DNA of 64,000 nt from Olleya sp. Bg11-27 (lineage in GTDB: Bacteria > Bacteroidota > Bacteroidia > Flavobacteriales > Flavobacteriaceae): NCBI RefSeq assembly GCF_002831645.1, contig NZ_CP025117.1, positions 813,514 to 877,513 on the forward strand. Reading direction: 5' to 3'. Each line of letters opens with the position of its first letter. The stretch's first letter is position 1. The notes below the pieces were generated by a model that did no database searches, was not told where the DNA came from, and worked only from the letters and a program-made list of their open reading frames with translations. A program made the translations under genes and the position numbers. Positions 60,467-64,000 of this stretch are shown one piece after another.

Positions 60467-61810
60467 ATGGAGTTTATTATAAAAATTGGACAGTTTTTGT
60501 TAAGTCTGTCATTATTAATTGTTTTACATGAGTTAGGACATTTTATTCCTGCCAAATTATTTAAAACTAAAGTTGAAAAATTCTACTTATTTTTTGATGT
60601 AAAATTTTCATTATTTAAAAAGAAAATAGGAGAAACCGTTTATGGTATTGGTTGGTTGCCTCTTGGTGGTTATGTTAAAATTGCTGGGATGATTGACGAA
60701 AGTATGGATAAGGATCAGATGGCTTTGCCTCCTCAACCTTGGGAGTTTAGATCAAAACCAGCTTGGCAACGTCTAATTATTATGTTGGGTGGTGTTTTTG
60801 TAAATTTTGTTCTAGCCTATGTAATATATGTCGTTATGTCTTTTACTTATGGGGATACAGATATTACTGCGTCTAGTATGAAGGATGGGTATTGGATTGA
60901 TAACCCTTTGCTAAATGATATAGGTTTTAAGACAGGTGATAAAATTATCGCTGTGGATGGTGTTAAGGTGAATAGCCATTTAGATGTCGTTAAAAATTTA
61001 ATTAAAACAGAAAAGTATACTATCGATAGAAAGGGTGAGACGGTTAATATCGATTTACCTGTCGATTTCCTTGGCCAGTTATCGTCAAGAAAAGTAAAGG
61101 GAAGTCTTTTTAAATTAAGATTTCCGTTTATGGTAGGAGAGGTTTCTGATACTATGGCTAATAAAGGTGTGGCATTAAAAGAAGGCGATATCTTGCTATC
61201 TGTTAATAATGCAGACTTGAGATATTATGACGAATTAGCATCTAGATTAGCAAACTATAAAAATCAAACAGTTGCTACGACGTTTTTAAGAGGTAAAGAA
61301 AAGATTAATATAGATCTAAAGGTTGATAATAATGGAAAGTTTGGAATAGCGCCAGCTGAAGATGGTAAACGCTTTGATGAGTTAGGATACTACGATAAAA
61401 CACTTAAAGAATATACGTTCTTAGAAAGTTTTGGTGGTGGTAAAGATAAGTTTGTAGCGCAAGTCAGTGGTTATTTTGATCAATTGGCTAAAATTTTTAG
61501 TCCGAGTACAGGAGCCTATAAAGGTGTTGGTGGTTTTAAAGCTATTTACGATGTTTTTCCTGGAACTTGGATTTGGCAAAACTTTTGGGGTTTAACAGCA
61601 TTTTTGTCTATTATGTTAGGAGTTCTTAATTTATTACCGATTCCTGCTTTAGATGGAGGGCATGTTGTGTTTTTATTGTTCGAAATTATATCAGGACGTC
61701 AACCAAGTGAAAAGTTTTTAGAGAAAGCTCAAGTTGTTGGATTCTTCATTTTGATAGCGTTAGTGCTATTTGCGAACGGTAATGATATCTTTAAAGCAAT
61801 ATTTAATTAA
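60467..61810 (+). CDS. rseP: RIP metalloprotease RseP (site-2 protease)
   Basis: This intramembrane zinc protease is 447 residues long. The first helix holds LIVLHELGHFIPAK, with HExxH ligands H21 and H25. Two PDZ segments follow (IGFKTGDKIIAVDGVKVNSHLD and VALKEGDILLSVNNADLRYYDE). The C-terminal helix contains NLLPIPALDGGHVVFLLFEIISGR, whose aspartate is the third ligand. It cuts transmembrane anti-sigma factors or signal peptides, releasing envelope-stress responses. No anti-sigma gene is near. It is probably monocistronic and ends just before a tRNA promoter. Confidence 0.95.
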   Translation: MEFIIKIGQFLLSLSLLIVLHELGHFIPAKLFKTKVEKFYLFFDVKFSLFKKKIGETVYGIGWLPLGGYVKIAGMIDESMDKDQMALPPQPWEFRSKPAWQRLIIMLGGVFVNFVLAYVIYVVMSFTYGDTDITASSMKDGYWIDNPLLNDIGFKTGDKIIAVDGVKVNSHLDVVKNLIKTEKYTIDRKGETVNIDLPVDFLGQLSSRKVKGSLFKLRFPFMVGEVSDTMANKGVALKEGDILLSVNNADLRYYDELASRLANYKNQTVATTFLRGKEKINIDLKVDNNGKFGIAPAEDGKRFDELGYYDKTLKEYTFLESFGGGKDKFVAQVSGYFDQLAKIFSPSTGAYKGVGGFKAIYDVFPGTWIWQNFWGLTAFLSIMLGVLNLLPIPALDGGHVVFLLFEIISGRQPSEKFLEKAQVVGFFILIALVLFANGNDIFKAIFN

Positions 61811-61828
61811 AAAAAACTAAAAATTATT

Positions 61829-61858
61829 TTGCAGAAGTTAAAAAAGATATTATATTTG
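61829..61858 (+). promoter_or_regulatory. promoter of tRNA-Asn
   Basis: TTG at 61829-61831 and TATATTTG at 61851-61858 are separated by exactly 19 bases. This is a full match to the Bacteroidota promoter TTG-N19-TAnnTTTG. It ends 22 bases before the tRNA. Confidence 0.8.
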
Positions 61859-61880
61859 CACTCGCAATAGCGAAAAACAC

Positions 61881-61954
61881 TCCTCCTTAGCTCAGTTGGT
61901 TAGAGCATCTGACTGTTAATCAGAGGGTCCTTAGTTCGAGCCTAAGAGGAGGAG
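61881..61954 (+). tRNA. tRNA-Asn (anticodon GTT)
   Basis: A complete cloverleaf is seen. The 7-bp acceptor TCCTCCT pairs with AGGAGGA, and the D stem GCTC/GAGC is intact. The anticodon stem TCTGA/TCAGA holds loop CTGTTAA with anticodon GTT at 61915-61917. The T stem CTTAG/CTAAG has loop TTCGAGC. The discriminator is G, followed by CA, so no full CCA is encoded. It has a perfect promoter upstream and a hairpin terminator downstream and is transcribed on its own. Confidence 0.97.
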
Positions 61955-61965
61955 CAAGTTTAAAC

Positions 61966-61992
61966 AAGCCACTAGAAATAGTGGCTTTTTTT
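61966..61992 (+). terminator. terminator after tRNA-Asn
   Basis: AAGCCACTA pairs with TAGTGGCTT around GAAA, followed by a T-run, 12 bases past the tRNA. Confidence 0.88.
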
Positions 61993-62021
61993 ATGGAGTA
62001 AAGTCAAGTTTGGTATAGCAT

Positions 62022-62057
62022 AAAAAAAAGCCTCTAGTACGACTAGAGGCTTTTTTA
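62022..62057. terminator. bidirectional terminator downstream of the epimerase gene
   Basis: GCCTCTAGT and ACTAGAGGC pair with an A-run on one side and a T-run on the other. It serves the minus-strand threonine dehydrogenase-like gene and stops transcripts from the tRNA side. Confidence 0.85.
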
Positions 62058-62077
62058 TGTTTTAAGTGGACTGTAAA

Positions 62078-63019
62078 TTATTTGCTTAAATTTTTAAGCA
62101 TGTCTTTAGTAATACCGTCTAAATCGAATTGGTGTTTCCATTGCCATTGTTCTCTAGCTTCAGTATCATTAATACTGCTGGGCCAGGAGTCTGCAATTTG
62201 CTGTCTGAAATCAGGAGTGTAAGTAATTTCAAATTCAGGAATTTGTTTTCTAATAGACTCAGCAATTTGTTTAGGAGTAAAACTGATCCCAGAAAGGTTG
62301 TAAGACGATCGTATTTGTACGTTCTCTTCTTTTGTAGACATCAATGCTACTGTTGCATCAATCGCGTCATCCATGTACATCATAGGTAATGCGGTGTCTT
62401 CACTTAAAAAACAATCATATTTTTTTTGTTTTAACGCGTCGTGATAAATTTCTACAGCATAATCTGTTGTGCCTCCTCCAGGAAGTGTTTTCCAGCTAAT
62501 AATACCAGGGTAACGTAGGCTTCTTACATCTACACCATATTTTTCGTGATAGTATTGACACCAGCGTTCTCCTACTTGTTTAGTGATGCCATATACGGTT
62601 GTAGGTTCCATTATTGTATGTTGCGGAGTGTCTTCCGTAGGTGTTGTTGGTCCAAATACAGCTATACTTGATGGCCAAAACACTTTTTTAATAGCTTTAG
62701 CTTTTGCCAAATTTAAAATATGAAAAAGCGATTGCATATTTAGATCCCAGGCTTTCATAGGGTATTTTTCACCCGTAGCACTTAATATGGCTGCCATTAA
62801 GTAGATGGTATCTATGTTGTGCTTTTCACAACAAATTTTAATCGAAGCATAATCCATGGCATCAATTATTTCAAAAGTACCAGAATTTACTAGTGCTAAA
62901 TTGTTGTAATTTAAGTCACTTGCAATAACATTAGAGTCACCATGTATTGCTCTTAATTTGTAAGTAAGTTCAGAGCCAATTTGTCCGCCAGCCCCAATAA
63001 TTAATATCTTTCCACTCAT
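62078..63019 (-). CDS. NAD-dependent L-threonine 3-dehydrogenase-like epimerase (SDR)
   Basis: This 313-residue extended short-chain dehydrogenase opens with ILIIGAGGQIGSEL (Rossmann GxxGxxG). The active-site residues are S in FWPSSIAVFG and YGITK for the YxxxK motif. The segments MAAILSATGEKYPMKAWDLN, RYPGIISWKTLPGGGTTDYAVE and PMMYMDDAIDATVALM are typical of the SDR-type L-threonine dehydrogenase found in Bacteroidota, which oxidises threonine to 2-amino-3-ketobutyrate. No kbl partner is in the window, and a nucleotide-sugar epimerase is the alternative. A -7 box TACTTTTG (63049-63056, minus strand) lies 30 bases upstream. Confidence 0.85.
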   Translation of the reverse strand: MSGKILIIGAGGQIGSELTYKLRAIHGDSNVIASDLNYNNLALVNSGTFEIIDAMDYASIKICCEKHNIDTIYLMAAILSATGEKYPMKAWDLNMQSLFHILNLAKAKAIKKVFWPSSIAVFGPTTPTEDTPQHTIMEPTTVYGITKQVGERWCQYYHEKYGVDVRSLRYPGIISWKTLPGGGTTDYAVEIYHDALKQKKYDCFLSEDTALPMMYMDDAIDATVALMSTKEENVQIRSSYNLSGISFTPKQIAESIRKQIPEFEITYTPDFRQQIADSWPSSINDTEAREQWQWKHQFDLDGITKDMLKNLSK

Positions 63020-63048
63020 TTCTTTGGATTATTTATAAAATATGCAAC

Positions 63049-63056
63049 CAAAAGTA
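63049..63056 (-). promoter_or_regulatory. -7 box of the threonine dehydrogenase-like gene
   Basis: On the minus strand this reads TACTTTTG, matching TAnnTTTG, 29 bases upstream of the ATG at 63019. Confidence 0.5.
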
Positions 63057-63148
63057 ATAACATTTTGAGGATTTATTAATAAAAATAGTATAAAAGTCGC
63101 TTAGGCAAACAATTTTATGTTTTCGGAAAATGTTACTTAGTAAACTAA

Positions 63149-63156
63149 TATATTTG
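63149..63156 (+). promoter_or_regulatory. -7 box before the lipoprotein gene at 63179
   Basis: TATATTTG matches TAnnTTTG, 22 bases before the ATG. Confidence 0.5.
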
Positions 63157-63178
63157 TCTATCTAATATCTTATTTAAT

Positions 63179-63700
63179 ATGAAATTTTATAACTTTTTAT
63201 TAATTATTACTGTATTGCTTTCATCTTGTAAAAAGGAAAGTGAAACTATTGTTTCTAATGATTTTGTTACTGAGATAGATAGTTTGAAACTTACGAGTAA
63301 AGATATAAAGAAGATTAATTATAAAGATATTGCTTTGGATGCAAAGACTAATGCGGTAATTGCTGATTGGCAAGCCTATTTGACTGTAGCGAACGGAATA
63401 CAAAATATGGTTACACCTGATTTTACTTTTTTTAATGCAGATGTGGATGTGTTTAACTCTACTATAAAAGATCTTGAAGAGACTATTCCAGAAGCGATAA
63501 ACACGCAGCCAATTGAGGCTAGAGTACTAGTTCTTAAAACAATGTTGTTGAAATTTCAAGAAATAGAAAGTTTGAAAACTAGTACTAAAAAGGAGAAGTT
63601 GATTGCTATAAAACAAGTGTTGTCTGCGCAATCTAATCTTAATTTGCAAATTAATAAAAAGATTGAAAAAGATAAGCAGGTAATTCTTAAACCATATTAA
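63179..63700 (+). CDS. hypothetical lipoprotein, 173 aa
   Basis: The signal peptide ends in a lipobox, VLLSSCKKE, with C17 as the likely lipidated residue. The rest is helical and charged, with acidic and lysine-rich stretches (EKLIAIKQVLSAQSNLNLQI, KIEKDKQVILKPY). I know no function for it. The next gene starts 2 bases after its stop, so the two are co-transcribed. Confidence 0.7.
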   Translation: MKFYNFLLIITVLLSSCKKESETIVSNDFVTEIDSLKLTSKDIKKINYKDIALDAKTNAVIADWQAYLTVANGIQNMVTPDFTFFNADVDVFNSTIKDLEETIPEAINTQPIEARVLVLKTMLLKFQEIESLKTSTKKEKLIAIKQVLSAQSNLNLQINKKIEKDKQVILKPY

Positions 63701-63702
63701 TT

Positions 63703-64000
63703 ATGAAACTTTTTAAATTCGCTTGTATTGGTGTCGTGTTCTTTTTTTCATGTCAGAACAAGGAGGTCAGGCTTGATGCTAATTTGGTTAAGCAGGATAT
63801 TAATACTAATATAGAAGCTTGGCATAAGGCTGCTTCTGAGGCTGATTTTGGTGAGTATTTTGGTTTAATGACAAAGGATGGTGTTTTTATTGGGACTGAT
63901 GCTTCAGAAAACTGGCAGTTAAATGAATTTAAAGCCTATGCTAAACCGCATTTTGATAAAGGTAAGGCGTGGAGTTTTACAACTTTGGAACGAACTATTT
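63703..64000 (+). CDS. lipoprotein with NTF2/SnoaL-like domain (partial, runs off the window)
   Basis: The frame starts ATGAAACTTTTTAAATTC and remains open to the end of the window (99 codons seen). The signal ends in GVVFFFSCQNKE, a lipobox with C17. The following region (INTNIEAWHKAASEADFGEY, then FGLMTKDGVFIGTDASENW, then FKAYAKPHFDKGKAWSF) is the usual pattern of the SnoaL/DUF4440-like NTF2 fold. Such domains often bind small ligands or act as accessory folds. It forms an operon with the lipoprotein gene upstream. Confidence 0.78.
   Translation, partial: MKLFKFACIGVVFFFSCQNKEVRLDANLVKQDINTNIEAWHKAASEADFGEYFGLMTKDGVFIGTDASENWQLNEFKAYAKPHFDKGKAWSFTTLERTI

Noticed and set aside
1-64000. CRISPR array, prophage, integron, rRNA operon or complete IS
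   Set aside because: No regularly spaced repeats, integrase, capsid or rRNA sequence were seen. The only transposase is the RAYT fused to hemF.

Overview
The window is chromosomal DNA from a member of the Bacteroidota, most likely a marine Flavobacteriaceae of the Olleya/Lacinutrix/Winogradskyella type. The signs are low GC, many promoters with a -7 box of the form TAnnTTTG, two secreted proteases ending in Por/T9SS sorting domains, a CarboxypepD_reg-type TonB receptor, a fused hemC-hemD gene, and dispersed repeats of a kind common in this family. Coding density is high. Apart from the intervals noted below, no gap between genes exceeds about 280 bases. I see no prophage, CRISPR array, rRNA operon or complete classical insertion sequence.

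Layout. 0-1.5 kb: end of a 3-oxoacid CoA-transferase gene pair and a lone HELIH metallopeptidase-like protein. 1.8-9.4 kb: a fused oligopeptide-type ABC ATPase and two tandem secreted metalloproteases (M43 and M4) that share the same C-terminal cassette. 9.5-15.8 kb: a minus-strand run of housekeeping and hydrolase genes (exonuclease, S41 protease, serine hydrolase, DUF4442, Ogt, CNNM/CBS). 15.9-17.6 kb: two hypotheticals. 17.7-37.5 kb: haem biosynthesis. hemA, hemCD, hemE and hemF lie in one minus-strand series, hemB is just beyond, and hemH and a hemJ-like gene lie on the plus strand. Only the haem step of HemL is missing from the window.

37.6-49.2 kb holds a histidine kinase, enoyl-CoA hydratase, an AraC regulator, an uncharacterised lipoprotein plus helical-repeat protein pair, an HD hydrolase, acyl-ACP desaturase, PlsC, bacilliredoxin and a TerB/DnaJ protein. 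49.3-59.6 kb is a transition-metal island: an Mn/Fe-type ABC importer, thioredoxin-like protein, TonB receptor, DtxR-family regulator and FeoAB with a small Cys-rich partner. Similar palindromic operators lie at three of its promoters. 60-64 kb: SCO protein, RseP, tRNA-Asn, an L-threonine dehydrogenase-like epimerase and two lipoproteins.

The most unusual region is the haem operon, which has been entered twice by small elements. (1) A REP-associated tyrosine transposase (RAYT), bracketed by two inverted REP-like hairpins, is fused in frame through its downstream REP into HemF. The HemF part has no ATG, GTG or TTG of its own near its natural start. (2) A 0.5 kb element carries a four-helix-bundle (23S-IVP-like) gene between imperfect terminal inverted repeats built of GCTTTT units. 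It sits between hemE and hemCD and supplies the hemD stop codon. Both look like domesticated or recent small mobile units inserted without obvious loss of the pathway genes.
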